Shown here piece by piece: positions 7,888 through 16,820 of a stretch of DNA of 25,468 nt. The stretch's first letter is position 1. Each line of letters starts with the position of its first letter. The DNA comes from a virus: positions 1 through 25,468 of IMG/VR virus record IMGVR_UViG_3300022074_000341. The stretch is one strand, 5' to 3'. Below the pieces are notes generated by a model. The model saw only the letters and a list, made by a program, of their open reading frames with translations, had not been told where the DNA came from and did no database searches. The translations under genes and the position numbers were made by a program.

Positions 7888-8291
7888 GCTATTACCTCTA
7901 TCGTAAACTCACAACCTAAGTAGTCTATGTTGTTTATAGTATAGACTCCATAGTTGTCTGCTTCTACCACTCTAACAGATTGTGCTTCTCCACCCAATGT
8001 TATGTCAGATTCTACTTGAGCTTTAACTGAGCTTGACCCACTCGAAGCTAAGAATGCATCTAAGGTATCTTGAGAATCTTGAGCATCAACTCTGCTGACA
8101 TATAGAAAAACTGGAATGCTGTAAGTATCTGCACCACGAGCCATTGTTGAATCGTATTCAATATTATCTACGACTCCTACTACTGCTGTTGGTGGTTCAA
8201 TAGAATCTGGTACAAAACCAAATACTGTTAAGGAAGATATGTTACCTAGATTAGTTGCTATACCAGACCTTATTGAAGATAAACTTGCCAT
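7884..8291 (-). CDS. Tail terminator protein
   Basis: This 135-aa protein begins MASLSSIRSGIATNLGNISSL and continues with FVPDSIEPPTAVVGV, YSIPVFLYVSR, SVKAQVESDITLGG and a late YGVYTINNIDYLGCEFTIEV. Together these match the tail terminator family that I know from actinobacteriophages. Such proteins cap the tail tube when the tape measure length is reached and dock to the head connector. It overlaps the preceding tail completion gene by one base and the following gene by four. Length is usual for the family. Confidence 0.85.
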   Translation of the reverse strand: MASLSSIRSGIATNLGNISSLTVFGFVPDSIEPPTAVVGVVDNIEYDSTMARGADTYSIPVFLYVSRVDAQDSQDTLDAFLASSGSSSVKAQVESDITLGGEAQSVRVVEADNYGVYTINNIDYLGCEFTIEVIA

Positions 8292-8821
8292 TATACTTTT
8301 TTCCTTCCCTTCTTAAATTGTCGTTCTATTTGTTTTCCTGCTACTGATAATAATACTTTGCGTTCTGGAGCGGAATCTCTGAAACCCATTTTTAAGAATG
8401 GAACTATTGGCGTACCTTTTTGTGCAATCGAATTAGCAACTAAATATGGATTCATACCATGTCTCTTTGACCAACCAGTAAGTGCTTTGACTGGTGGGAA
8501 GTGTGGTCTAGTTCTGTTAAATGGTTCAGACATTTTAAATTTTTTATTTGGATTTCCATGTACAAAAGATGCATGTGGAGCTGAAGCAAATATTTTTACT
8601 TTAGTTGGAATCCTTCCAGTATTTTTAACTCTTGTGTATTTAATACTTCTTCTAAGAGCACCAGTATCAACTGGAGCGTGCTCTTTTGACTTCTCTTTGA
8701 TTATCTTGCCAGCACCATTCATATAGTTTCGAAGTGGTGTCATTAATAAGTTATTGGCTTTTAATCTCTTCTTTAGATTTTCAGCTCCAGTGATTTTAAA
8801 TGTAATATCAGTTGAAGCCAT
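8291..8821 (-). CDS. Head-tail joining / tail completion protein (HK97 gp10-like)
   Basis: This 176-aa basic protein has the pattern of the HK97-gp10 family: KEKSKEHAPVDTGALRRSI followed by KYTRVK, then FASAPHASFVHGNPNKKF. The VDTGALRRSI block is the most conserved part of that family. The C-terminus (KQIERQFKKGRKKV) is strongly basic. It lies between the connector and tail terminator genes with one-base overlaps on both sides (TAATG type), which is the usual gene order. It should act at the head-tail interface. Confidence 0.88.
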   Translation of the reverse strand: MASTDITFKITGAENLKKRLKANNLLMTPLRNYMNGAGKIIKEKSKEHAPVDTGALRRSIKYTRVKNTGRIPTKVKIFASAPHASFVHGNPNKKFKMSEPFNRTRPHFPPVKALTGWSKRHGMNPYLVANSIAQKGTPIVPFLKMGFRDSAPERKVLLSVAGKQIERQFKKGRKKV

Positions 8822-9447
8822 TAGAGTTTATTCTTTATATAACCCTTTATGAGTTCTCTTGCATCTGGGTCAAACTTATTAAATAGTTCTATTTGTCCAG
8901 TTTGCTCATTGCCAAGAATATTAAATGGAGCATCTTTCCTTTTAAATAATCTTAGACCCTGTATTAATGTTGCTTGCTTAATTGGTTCTGGAATAAATGA
9001 ATATCCAAACTTAGCGGTTACTTGCACATTATTTACAATCGAAGGGTCAAATCTCTCTGAGCTTCTAGTATCTAATATTCTTAATTGAGTGAATGGAGCT
9101 AAGTAAGTTGTGCCACCAGTAATTTTGATAATGTCTGGATTTACTGGTTCAACAATAAAATCAGTATTGATTGTGAGAGTAGTTTCAAAAGTACCATCAT
9201 CATTATCATCTAATTTAACAATTAGACCAGTAGTAGTAGATATATCATCTACATCTAAAATAAATACATTATTGGGTGTATAAGTTTTTACTTGAACAGA
9301 AGAGTCTTGATAAAATCTTCTACCAGTTATTTTATCTATTTGTCTTGATGCACCATCAAGAGCATTGTCGATATTATCATCTTGTCCAGAGCCACTTAAT
9401 CCAATATATGCTTTTAGTTCGGTCTTATCTGCATACTGGGTAGCCAT
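8821..9447 (-). CDS. Head-tail connector (gp6-like adaptor)
   Basis: This 208-aa protein begins MATQYADKTELKAYIGLSG, followed by a helix with NIDNALDGASRQIDKITGRRFY, the typical N-terminus of gp6-like connectors that attach to the portal ring. A beta-rich middle (VFILDVDDISTTTGLIVKLD) and a C-terminal helical part (EPIKQATLIQGLRLFKRKDAPF) follow. Gene order after the capsid gene supports this. It forms the ring below the portal to which the tail terminator and completion proteins bind. Confidence 0.88.
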   Translation of the reverse strand: MATQYADKTELKAYIGLSGSGQDDNIDNALDGASRQIDKITGRRFYQDSSVQVKTYTPNNVFILDVDDISTTTGLIVKLDDNDDGTFETTLTINTDFIVEPVNPDIIKITGGTTYLAPFTQLRILDTRSSERFDPSIVNNVQVTAKFGYSFIPEPIKQATLIQGLRLFKRKDAPFNILGNEQTGQIELFNKFDPDARELIKGYIKNKL

Positions 9448-9452
9448 TTAAA

Positions 9453-9644
9453 CTACTTACCTTTATTCTCTTTTGGAGCTTGTGCTTTTTTAGCAATAAT
9501 ATTTAATGCTTTGTAGTCTGCATCTGACATCTCTTGACCTTTTTTTCCCATAAGTTTGCCTTTACGCCAACCTTTAGGAAGTCCGCCAGTTGTCTCCATG
9601 CATTCGCCTGCATCATTCATATAAATATCTTTTTTTAATTCCAT
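9453..9644 (-). CDS. Small basic protein after the capsid gene, unknown
   Basis: I start this gene at the ATG at 9644, giving 63 aa beginning MELKKDIYMNDAGECMETTG, because an AGAGAGG site lies about six bases upstream. A longer frame to 9698 would run through the hairpin at 9664-9687 and has no ribosome site. The protein is Lys-rich (GWRKGKLMGKKGQEM; KENKGK at the end). Position between capsid and connector suggests a head decoration or assembly role, but nothing in the sequence identifies it. Confidence 0.7.
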   Translation of the reverse strand: MELKKDIYMNDAGECMETTGGLPKGWRKGKLMGKKGQEMSDADYKALNIIAKKAQAPKENKGK

Positions 9645-9663
9645 TTTTACCTCTCTGACTAAA

Positions 9664-9687
9664 GAGCCACCATACGAATGATGGCTC
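9664..9687 (-). terminator. Hairpin after the capsid gene (attenuator-like)
   Basis: On the transcribed strand GAGCCATCAT and ATGGTGGCTC pair over 10 bp (one G-U) around a TCGT loop, followed by TTT. It may dampen transcription or protect the upstream capsid mRNA from 3' decay, giving more capsid than connector. The T-run is short, so full termination is unlikely. It resembles the early-region hairpins. Confidence 0.65.
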
Positions 9688-9709
9688 ATGATAGTCATAA
9701 TCTAATCTC

Positions 9710-10966
9710 TTAGATGTTTGTAATGGTACAGAATGCAGTTGGTCTATAAACTGGGAATCCCAATCTGACTGTTGCCTTCATAACCATAATATCTTTTACA
9801 AAGTTCTCATCATGTGAATCAGACATAGCAACTTCCATACCTTGTCTTGCGACAATATGACATGCTTGTCCGCCACCAAATACTCCAACTATTGCAGTTC
9901 CAGCTGGTCTTGTTGTATCAAGAACTACTGGCAATCCCCAAAGGGTTGCTCCGACAGTTCCACCGAATTGTCCTGCACCAACGAATAGTGGATTCAATGA
10001 ACCACTGGTTGTTACTGCATTGACTTCGGTTACAACTTGATACCAATCTGAAGGGTGCATAATTATTGCATCTGGGCTTAAGAAGCTATCCTTCTGAATT
10101 TCAGTGATTGCTTCATAAATTTGTCCAATTCTCTTTAGGTTTCCACCGAATGAGCTGAAATCAAAAGTATTGATTCCAGATACATTCAATAGACCTGTTA
10201 AGTTAGCACCAGAACCAGAGCCAGCAAGAAGCTGGTCGGTTACAGCAAGTTGAACCATTGTTTGTAATCTTGAATCAAGATAACCCTGTACTGCTGAAAC
10301 ATCAGCAAGTAGTTCCTCAGTAACTGGTAAGAAAGAACCAATTTTTCTAATGCTCTCTGTTTTTTCAGTAAATGCTAATGCATTTTCTCCAAGAGCTCCA
10401 CCTTCAGCTGTTGCTGAAGAGTTGTTAGTGAATGTGCTTTCTTCTAGGTACTTGTATTGAAACTGGTCAGTATTGATTGTATCAATTAAGTCCAAAACAT
10501 TGTTTGGATTTCTGACTGCAGTTGGTACTACTAAGTCTGACCTAGTTACTGCTGGTGGGTATCCAGATTCTGTAAGAGTTGTTTTAAACTCATACTTTGG
10601 ATTCCACTTTAACTCAGAAGAAATGTTTTTTTGTCCAGATTCCATATAACCTTTATATGCACTTGACTCAATTAATTGTTCTCCAACAGTTTTGTATGCT
10701 TCTTTAGCTTGTACTGCTTCAGTATGTATTGCCTTTGGCTCTACTGCTTTACCAGCTTCAAGCTCTGTCTCCATAGCTTTTCTCTCGGATTCAATTTGTG
10801 TGGCTTCTTTAACTTGTGTAACAAGTTCCGCCATTTTCTCATTTCTTTTAGCCCACTCTTCTTTTTTCTCAGAATCGAAATCTACTGCTTCAAATTCTTT
10901 GTACTCATTAAGAGTGTTCTCTCTGAGTTCGTGGAGTTGTTTCTTAAGCTCATCTAATTTTGGCAT
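9710..10966 (-). CDS. Major capsid protein (HK97 fold, fused scaffold domain)
   Basis: The first 100 or so residues of this 418-aa protein are a charged coiled coil (MPKLDELKKQLHELRENTL, EEWAKRNEKMAELVTQVKEA), the delta-type scaffold domain that the neighbouring protease removes. From about residue 130 the mature HK97-type protein follows: SGYPPAVTRSDLVVPTAVRN, FLPVTEELLADVSAVQGYLD, then a LLAGSGSGANLTGLL loop and PDAIIMHPSDWYQV. The C-terminus has LGFPVYRPTAFCTITNI. An AGGAG ribosome site precedes the ATG. No separate scaffold gene is present, in keeping with the fused domain. Confidence 0.95.
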   Translation of the reverse strand: MPKLDELKKQLHELRENTLNEYKEFEAVDFDSEKKEEWAKRNEKMAELVTQVKEATQIESERKAMETELEAGKAVEPKAIHTEAVQAKEAYKTVGEQLIESSAYKGYMESGQKNISSELKWNPKYEFKTTLTESGYPPAVTRSDLVVPTAVRNPNNVLDLIDTINTDQFQYKYLEESTFTNNSSATAEGGALGENALAFTEKTESIRKIGSFLPVTEELLADVSAVQGYLDSRLQTMVQLAVTDQLLAGSGSGANLTGLLNVSGINTFDFSSFGGNLKRIGQIYEAITEIQKDSFLSPDAIIMHPSDWYQVVTEVNAVTTSGSLNPLFVGAGQFGGTVGATLWGLPVVLDTTRPAGTAIVGVFGGGQACHIVARQGMEVAMSDSHDENFVKDIMVMKATVRLGFPVYRPTAFCTITNI

Positions 10967-10977
10967 AAGTATTTCTC

Positions 10978-11769
10978 CTATATTTCTGGGTCATAGCTAT
11001 CAGCTAAAACCCTATTTGTTTCTAATAACAATGTAGTTGCATCAACTGTATCTACTTCATCTTTGAGTTCTTCTGAAGCACCAACATCTAAATAAGTATT
11101 TAAATCTTGATATGCTTCTTGAAGAGCATCTTGTAGATTCATCAGAATACTTGTTGAATTATCTGACAATGTTTTTTCTTTTTTGAGTCTCAAAGCAGTT
11201 AGCTCTTTGAATCTCATAAGAAGAGCAGACAAATTATTAAGTAACTCATCTGACTCATCTGCTAATGTCAAACCAGAGCTATTCTCTGATTTTTCTTTAA
11301 CACCTATTGTATATGTATTTTGATTTGCTCCTACTAGCACTGGGCTTACTTCCCAGACTTTTAATTCTTTTAAGTAACGAGCATCACTTGATTTACCATC
11401 TTTTTGAAATGAACCATTCTCTGAATCCAATACTTCATATCCAAAAGACCATTGCTGTAAATCTCCCATAGCTTTTACTGTTGCATAAGCATCTCTGCCT
11501 TCTTGGGTATCCATTATGAATTGACCTTTAAATGTAGCTTTGTCTCCATCAGATATTATCTCGCCACGACCTATTGGCTTTTTCCAATCGTGAGCCCAGA
11601 CCATTGCTACACCATTTTCTCCATAACCAGATTTAATTGAGTTAGGAAGAACTACATCTCCATCAGAATCTATTTCATTGAATACAGAAAAAACTGCTTC
11701 AACCTTACCTTCTACTTCATTAACTGTTTTTAAGTCTATGGTCTTAGACTCAAATTTTTCTCTATCCAT
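10978..11769 (-). CDS. Prohead protease (HK97 / S78 family)
   Basis: This 263-aa protein has the serine protease pattern of the HK97 prohead family: VFSVFNEIDSDGDVVLPNSI, then the catalytic His within MVWAHDWKKPIGRG (His60), and the catalytic Ser within LQQWSFGYEV (Ser108). DARYLKELKVWEVSPVLVGAN follows, also typical. After about residue 160 there is a helical, Glu/Leu-rich tail that may bind the scaffold domain. It cleaves the capsid protein N-terminal domain inside the prohead. It is followed 11 bases later by the capsid gene, as usual. Confidence 0.93.
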   Translation of the reverse strand: MDREKFESKTIDLKTVNEVEGKVEAVFSVFNEIDSDGDVVLPNSIKSGYGENGVAMVWAHDWKKPIGRGEIISDGDKATFKGQFIMDTQEGRDAYATVKAMGDLQQWSFGYEVLDSENGSFQKDGKSSDARYLKELKVWEVSPVLVGANQNTYTIGVKEKSENSSGLTLADESDELLNNLSALLMRFKELTALRLKKEKTLSDNSTSILMNLQDALQEAYQDLNTYLDVGASEELKDEVDTVDATTLLLETNRVLADSYDPEI

Positions 11770-11771
11770 TT

Positions 11772-13652
11772 TTATATCCTCTTCTCATGATAAATCAATG
11801 TACACCTACAATTACATACTAAACCAGCTGGAGCACCATTGCTACTATCTGCTGGATAATTCAACTTATATCCAGAAATAACAAATGCTTCGTTCATTCC
11901 AACTTCAAGTCCATCTGCAAATAAATGACTATTTCTTACTTTACCATCTCTTTGGGTAAGCCACTCTTTAGTTAAAGATAATCCTGTACCCTTAGCCGAT
12001 TCATTCATAGCAAAGTTTGATATAGCTGAACCTTCTGTTCTAGCAATATTCATAGCTCTACCTAGATTTTTTTTACCAATTACTTTTGAGATATCTTTCC
12101 TAATAAAGTTTTCTAACTCTCTACCAGTAAGACCAAGCTCAGAAGCATTATCAAAAGATTTTCTCAAAGCTCTGTTTAAGTTTGCTTTAGCAGTCTTAGA
12201 CATGTCGGGTAAGAATGTATCTAATCTGTTTTGCACGAACTTAGCAGACTCTTTGTTAAACGATTGTCTGTTTATTGGTAATCTTGCTCCACCTCTTCTT
12301 CTTGGGAATAAACCTTCTTCAATAATTTCTTTGCGGGGTCTTCTTCTTCTAGCTCTGGTTATTCTCTCTTGCTCTGATGGTGTAAATACTGTATTGTTTT
12401 TTTCATCTGGTAGTAAAAATCCAGTCTGTAAGAATGCAAAGTCCAGAGCCATAGACTCATAGACTGGTATTAAATCTTCTTGCCAGTTCTTTGTTGTTTG
12501 CTCTATTGCATTATTAACAAGAACTTCTATTCCAACTATTGTTGGTGGATTCTCTGCTAATACTTTATTGATTGCTTTACGCTGTCCATCTAGCAGTCCA
12601 TAGTATTGTCTTGCTAATTCAAAATCCCAATCTCCAATAAGTTTGTCATACTGGTCATAAACTGTATTCCTCGATTGTTTTGTTCTAAATCTATCTAATC
12701 TAACTTCCCACTCTGAGTCTCTTAGCATCTGCCTTCTCTTAATAAGTTCTGAAGCTGATTCAAAGTTCTTCTCATCTCTAATACGATTGACTTGTCTCTC
12801 TGCCCACTTTTGTGCTCGCATTCTATTTCTTTTATCTAAGTCTCCACCCCAAAGCAACCATGCAACTTGACCAGCTGTCATTCTCTCAGTCTCTCCTCGA
12901 AGATATTCATTAGCTCGTTCTGATACTAAATCTGATTCATGTCTTAAGAACCATGCGTTCATGCGGATTGCTTTATCTTCTGATATCTGACCATTAGCCA
13001 TTGCTCTGGCTTCTCTCTTGGTTTTATCTCTAAGACCAGAACCAGCAAATTCTAAATTATCCAATCCTCTTCTAGCATTGTCTCTTATGAACTGTGGAAC
13101 TGTGCCAACTTCTTTACCTTCGTATGATTTAGAACTTAGCGGGTGGTTGCTTGGAAGTAAATCTGTATCGAATGCACTTCTTGGAAACTTACCAGAACGA
13201 AGAGCTCTAAGAAAAGCATTTACTCTAGCATAAGCCCATTGGTCAGCTGAACGAACATTACCACGCACTGATGCTGGATTAGTTCTATAAGCTCCAATAC
13301 CTCTTCTGAATACTGCTTCAAGCATTCTAAAGGTAGCTCTGTATTTTGGATTGTCTTCGTTGTGCTCTTCTACTTTGTCTCTAAGTACTCGCTCAACTCT
13401 TGCAGAAACTTGCTTACTCTCTTCATTAACGAAATTAGATATCTTCCGAAGTCTTCCAACTTCAATCTCAACATCTCTGTCAGTTTCCTCATGTTCTCCA
13501 TTCTCTAATATTGCCCATACTCGAATCGTAGCAGTTTCATCTTCTCTGTTCAGTGATTTAATAATTCCATGAGCTATTGAATCTTCTTGTGGTGGTTTTG
13601 GTATTGACCAGCTTACTGCATCTCCAGCAGATAAATCCTCAATCCGAGCCAT
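11772..13652 (-). CDS. MuF-type minor head protein with two N-terminal modules
   Basis: The C-terminal part of this 626-aa protein (about 480-622) is a phage Mu F / SPP1 gp7-type domain: ARTEGSAISNFAMNESAKG, QRDGKVRNSHLFADGLEVG, and a C-terminal CNCRCTLIYH block with Cys residues. The N-terminus (1-75) is a small beta module (GDAVSWSIPKPPQED; AHGIIKSLN) resembling DUF2945-like Tudor/SH3 folds. Residues about 100-175 carry RGIGAYRTNPASVRGNVRS and WAYARVNAFLRALRSGKFP, a module I have seen in other marine phage head proteins without a function. Long charged helices link them. It overlaps the portal gene by 14 bases. MuF proteins bind the portal and can be ejected with DNA. Confidence 0.88.
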   Translation of the reverse strand: MARIEDLSAGDAVSWSIPKPPQEDSIAHGIIKSLNREDETATIRVWAILENGEHEETDRDVEIEVGRLRKISNFVNEESKQVSARVERVLRDKVEEHNEDNPKYRATFRMLEAVFRRGIGAYRTNPASVRGNVRSADQWAYARVNAFLRALRSGKFPRSAFDTDLLPSNHPLSSKSYEGKEVGTVPQFIRDNARRGLDNLEFAGSGLRDKTKREARAMANGQISEDKAIRMNAWFLRHESDLVSERANEYLRGETERMTAGQVAWLLWGGDLDKRNRMRAQKWAERQVNRIRDEKNFESASELIKRRQMLRDSEWEVRLDRFRTKQSRNTVYDQYDKLIGDWDFELARQYYGLLDGQRKAINKVLAENPPTIVGIEVLVNNAIEQTTKNWQEDLIPVYESMALDFAFLQTGFLLPDEKNNTVFTPSEQERITRARRRRPRKEIIEEGLFPRRRGGARLPINRQSFNKESAKFVQNRLDTFLPDMSKTAKANLNRALRKSFDNASELGLTGRELENFIRKDISKVIGKKNLGRAMNIARTEGSAISNFAMNESAKGTGLSLTKEWLTQRDGKVRNSHLFADGLEVGMNEAFVISGYKLNYPADSSNGAPAGLVCNCRCTLIYHEKRI

Positions 13653-15351
13653 TGTAATCAGATAATCTTTGTTCGTACTCTTGATGAGTAGAGCATGGCA
13701 TGTAAATTATATTTCCATCTTTATCATGTTGATGAGTTCCGCTACACCCAATCTCTTCTGCTCTCTCTTGAGCTTCTTCTATTGTTGTAAATTCATCTAC
13801 ACCTACCATTGCTTTAGGATTATTGCTGTAACTTGATATCTGTTCTAATCTAGCTTCAGCTAATTCTCTTGTAGGATAACAACCCATATTCCTACCAGAC
13901 TCTTCAGCAATTACGCAGAATTGATTATCTACCTTCCTAATAACTTTATCTTCAAATCTTTTAAAACCCTTCTCTTGATTCTCTTCCATATCTTCTGTTA
14001 CTACATCTGGAGTCTCTGGAACTTCTGGCTCTTCTAATTGAGCTGGCTCTGGTTGCTCCATGTTAGCTTGAGTTGGTATAACTGAGTTGCTTAATAGATA
14101 CACATCTTGTGAATCATTCGTTGGAAGTCCTACTTGTTTTCTTGCTTCAGCAACTGTTATCCAACCACCCTGCACTCCTACATTTAACTTATCAAATAAA
14201 TCTTTTTCATCTCCCTGCAAAGCTCTAACAGATGAGAAATCATATTCAGCTGATACAGCTTGATTAGAGTTATAGTCTGGAAGTAATACTTGTTGAGTTA
14301 ATTCTTCTGCAACCATTCTCCATAAAGGTATTAGCTTCTGTTCAGTAAAGAACTCTCTAAGCTCAGAAGTATTATTGTAAGTAGCTCTCTCAAGCCCAGC
14401 TCCAAGTCCAGCTAAGATTGCTGGTACTCCAAGAACTGCTGATACTCTCTCTTCTGGAATCCTTCTAAGAGCTCCTATGTCTAAATCTTTTGGGGAGAAT
14501 GCTAATCGTTCTACATTCATAGAACCAGATAGAATCAATGGCTTACCTTTATTTTTGCCACCAACCTTCTGTTGATATGTTCTGGATATCTGTTCTGCTT
14601 CTGTATCAGTAAGTCCATAATCATCTTTAGGTGTAATCAACATTGATGGCACACCAGAGTTAGCTAGTAAAGCTGTTGCCATCTGCCCAGCAGACTCATC
14701 TCCATAAATTTCTCTAAGAACTGTTTTAAGTGGAGAAAATCCTTTTTTATGGTTCTTTGGGTCTAGTCCAAGTCTGAAATGAACCATGTCGGTATTTTTT
14801 ATTTCCATAGTTCCATTATCTAATTGATACTCATAGTGAGTAATTAATTCATTAGCTGTACCTTTAGGTATTACTTGTTCTGGCATTATTGGATAAAGAG
14901 CTACAAGTTCTCCAGCATTATTCTTTTGCTTCATTAAATATGCATCTCCAGATACATGCATTGCATTAATAATATATTGTTGAACTACATCTCCAGACAT
15001 ATAAGGATTCGGTCTTCTTAATAAATTAGCAAAAGGGTGGTTAGGTATTAATTGAGTTTGCCCATCTTCATCAACAAAAGTTACTTGTAGTGTTGCTTCT
15101 GAGAATGATACACCTAGTACTTGGAGACATGCTGTAACAGCTGAGTTAGATTGTCCATTGCCCAATCCAGACATATCAAAGTCTCCAGCAGAAGAGTTGT
15201 ATCCTAAGATATAGGAAGAGTTACCATAAACTAAATCGTTAGGGTCATCTCTAAAAAAATTAAAACCTGTTGTCCTTTTGTATCCAGTTCTATCATCTCT
15301 GAACCTTCTCTGTCCAAAAACTAAATCTCTGAAGCTCCTTCGTTCTGCCAT
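13639..15351 (-). CDS. Portal protein with C-terminal Cys/His extension
   Basis: Residues 1 to about 420 are an HK97-type portal: PNHPFANLLRRPNPYMSGD, MHVSGDAYLMKQKN, MVHFRLGLDPKNHKKGFSPL, VPAILAGLGAGLERATYNN and the helical stem FTEQKLIPLWRMVAEELTQQ. It makes the dodecameric DNA entry ring and docks the terminase. An acidic linker of about 45 residues follows. Then comes a short module with KVDNQFCVIAEESGRNMGCY, known from other phage head proteins, and a terminal segment with CSGTHQH and MPCSTH (Cys536, His540, His542, Cys553, His556) that looks metal-binding. At 570 aa it is longer than simple HK97 portals. Confidence 0.93.
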   Translation of the reverse strand: MAERRSFRDLVFGQRRFRDDRTGYKRTTGFNFFRDDPNDLVYGNSSYILGYNSSAGDFDMSGLGNGQSNSAVTACLQVLGVSFSEATLQVTFVDEDGQTQLIPNHPFANLLRRPNPYMSGDVVQQYIINAMHVSGDAYLMKQKNNAGELVALYPIMPEQVIPKGTANELITHYEYQLDNGTMEIKNTDMVHFRLGLDPKNHKKGFSPLKTVLREIYGDESAGQMATALLANSGVPSMLITPKDDYGLTDTEAEQISRTYQQKVGGKNKGKPLILSGSMNVERLAFSPKDLDIGALRRIPEERVSAVLGVPAILAGLGAGLERATYNNTSELREFFTEQKLIPLWRMVAEELTQQVLLPDYNSNQAVSAEYDFSSVRALQGDEKDLFDKLNVGVQGGWITVAEARKQVGLPTNDSQDVYLLSNSVIPTQANMEQPEPAQLEEPEVPETPDVVTEDMEENQEKGFKRFEDKVIRKVDNQFCVIAEESGRNMGCYPTRELAEARLEQISSYSNNPKAMVGVDEFTTIEEAQERAEEIGCSGTHQHDKDGNIIYMPCSTHQEYEQRLSDYNGSD

Positions 15352-15358
15352 CTTCTCC

Positions 15359-16624
15359 TCAATAAGCTGTTATTGTCTTCTTCTTTGCAACTTGCAATAT
15401 TCCATAAGCAAGACTATCCACTTGGTCATCATGGTCTCCACTTGGGAATACTAACAGTTCTTTTTCCAAATCAGAATACCACAAAGCATCATTAGGGAAG
15501 AATACCATACCAGCTTCCATTTTTGCTGATAAAGGTAAAGCCCTACTTAACTTATCCTTATCTGCCTTTAACTTTACTATTGGAAGTGTAGTTTGTCTGC
15601 GAATGATTTGAATTAATGCTAACTGGAATCCTGCTGATTCTACTCCTATTGATACTGGATTCCACTTTTCATATACTTGCTCTAACAGCTTTACTATATC
15701 TGGAGCTTCTATTCTTTTACGAATCACATCAAGAACATAAACATTGTTTTGTTTATCCAGTCCGATTGTTGTTACAACTGTATAGTCAGCAGACTCCTTA
15801 GTACTTGTAGCTAAATCAACTGTCGTATATATCTTTAAATCTTCTAATCGAACAGCTCCATCTTGTGTTTGGATATAAACAAAATCTTGATAGTTACCTT
15901 CTTCATTGAACTCACTAAGTGTCTCTCTAGTGTAATACTTGAACCATTCTGATTTTATTAAGCCACCAGACTGTTCAACGAACTGAGCTTCATACTCTTG
16001 ACTAAATAAGAACGAACCTATCTCTCTCTTAGCTATTGAAAGTTCTTCTCTATCAATCATTGGATTGTCATAACTTGAGAACTGCCATCTCTCCCAATCT
16101 GGATTGTTCTCTGCTTCATCATAAAGTCTTTTAAACCAGTTCTGTATTCCTTTTGGTGTTGAGATAAATAAGCAACCACCTTTACGCTCAGTAAGAGTTG
16201 GTCTTAGTACTTCCTTCCAAGTCTGCTCTTTAATGAATGCACACTCATCTAATACAATGAAATCTAAACCAGCACCACGAAGTCTATCTGGATTATCTGC
16301 TGTTCTTACTGTTACGAATCCACCAGACTTTGTATATACAGTCTTCTCTGATTCTTTAACTTCCATGCCATACTTACCAGCTAAGTCTCTTACAGTCTTC
16401 CAACCTTCTAATGCCATTGCATAAGTTGGAGCAACCCACCAAGCATTCTTACCTTCCATAGCTTTAGCTAAACAAAGTAATGTACCTAATCTTGTCTTCC
16501 CAAATCTACGACCAGCAACTAAGATTCTAAATCTTGCTTTTGATTTAGCTACTTCAAGTTGAGCTGGGTGTAGCTTAGGTAGTTTGTATTTAGTCTTATA
16601 GACTTTAAAAATCGTATCCATCAC
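15359..16624 (-). CDS. terL: Terminase large subunit
   Basis: This 421-aa ATPase-nuclease drives DNA packaging. The Walker A motif is GRRFGKT at 38-44, Walker B is IVLDE (Asp126-Glu127) and the coupling motif is STPKG near 155. The C-terminal RNase H-like nuclease shows TTVDLATSTKESADYTVV near 266 (first catalytic Asp), IGVESAGFQLAL, and the last acidic cluster DDQVDSLAYG near 402. The start overlaps the upstream 71-aa gene by 20 bases. Length and motifs are complete. Confidence 0.97.
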   Translation of the reverse strand: MMDTIFKVYKTKYKLPKLHPAQLEVAKSKARFRILVAGRRFGKTRLGTLLCLAKAMEGKNAWWVAPTYAMALEGWKTVRDLAGKYGMEVKESEKTVYTKSGGFVTVRTADNPDRLRGAGLDFIVLDECAFIKEQTWKEVLRPTLTERKGGCLFISTPKGIQNWFKRLYDEAENNPDWERWQFSSYDNPMIDREELSIAKREIGSFLFSQEYEAQFVEQSGGLIKSEWFKYYTRETLSEFNEEGNYQDFVYIQTQDGAVRLEDLKIYTTVDLATSTKESADYTVVTTIGLDKQNNVYVLDVIRKRIEAPDIVKLLEQVYEKWNPVSIGVESAGFQLALIQIIRRQTTLPIVKLKADKDKLSRALPLSAKMEAGMVFFPNDALWYSDLEKELLVFPSGDHDDQVDSLAYGILQVAKKKTITAY

Positions 16625-16820
16625 GAAGCCATCTTAGTAAATCATTAAATATTTCTTCTACTTGCTCTGGTTCTAACTTAGATATGAAATAAATATTTGG
16701 AGCTGGCATTGGAATAATGTATTCCACTGTATCTGCAAACAAATCTTCATCTACTTGATAATCAGAGAAGTTATCTATAACAATATCTACAAACTTCTGA
16801 TTGATTTCTTCTTCATTCAT
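16605..16820 (-). CDS. Small acidic protein between terminase subunits
   Basis: This 71-aa acidic protein (MNEEEINQKFVDIVIDNFSD; EPEQVEEIFNDLLRWLRDG) is predicted helical with a central IPMPAPNIYFISKL stretch. The ATG overlaps the stop of a 36-aa gene (ATGA), and its own end overlaps terL by 20 bases. It could assist the terminase or regulate its translation by coupling. I do not recognise the family. Confidence 0.7.
   Translation of the reverse strand: MNEEEINQKFVDIVIDNFSDYQVDEDLFADTVEYIIPMPAPNIYFISKLEPEQVEEIFNDLLRWLRDGYDF

Noticed and set aside
8358-8726. Plus-strand 122-codon frame
   Set aside because: It lies wholly inside the HK97 gp10-like gene on the other strand; its composition is that of a shadow frame.
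9645-9698. N-terminal extension of the small gene after the capsid
   Set aside because: It would translate through the 9664-9687 hairpin without a ribosome site, while a good site precedes the ATG at 9644.
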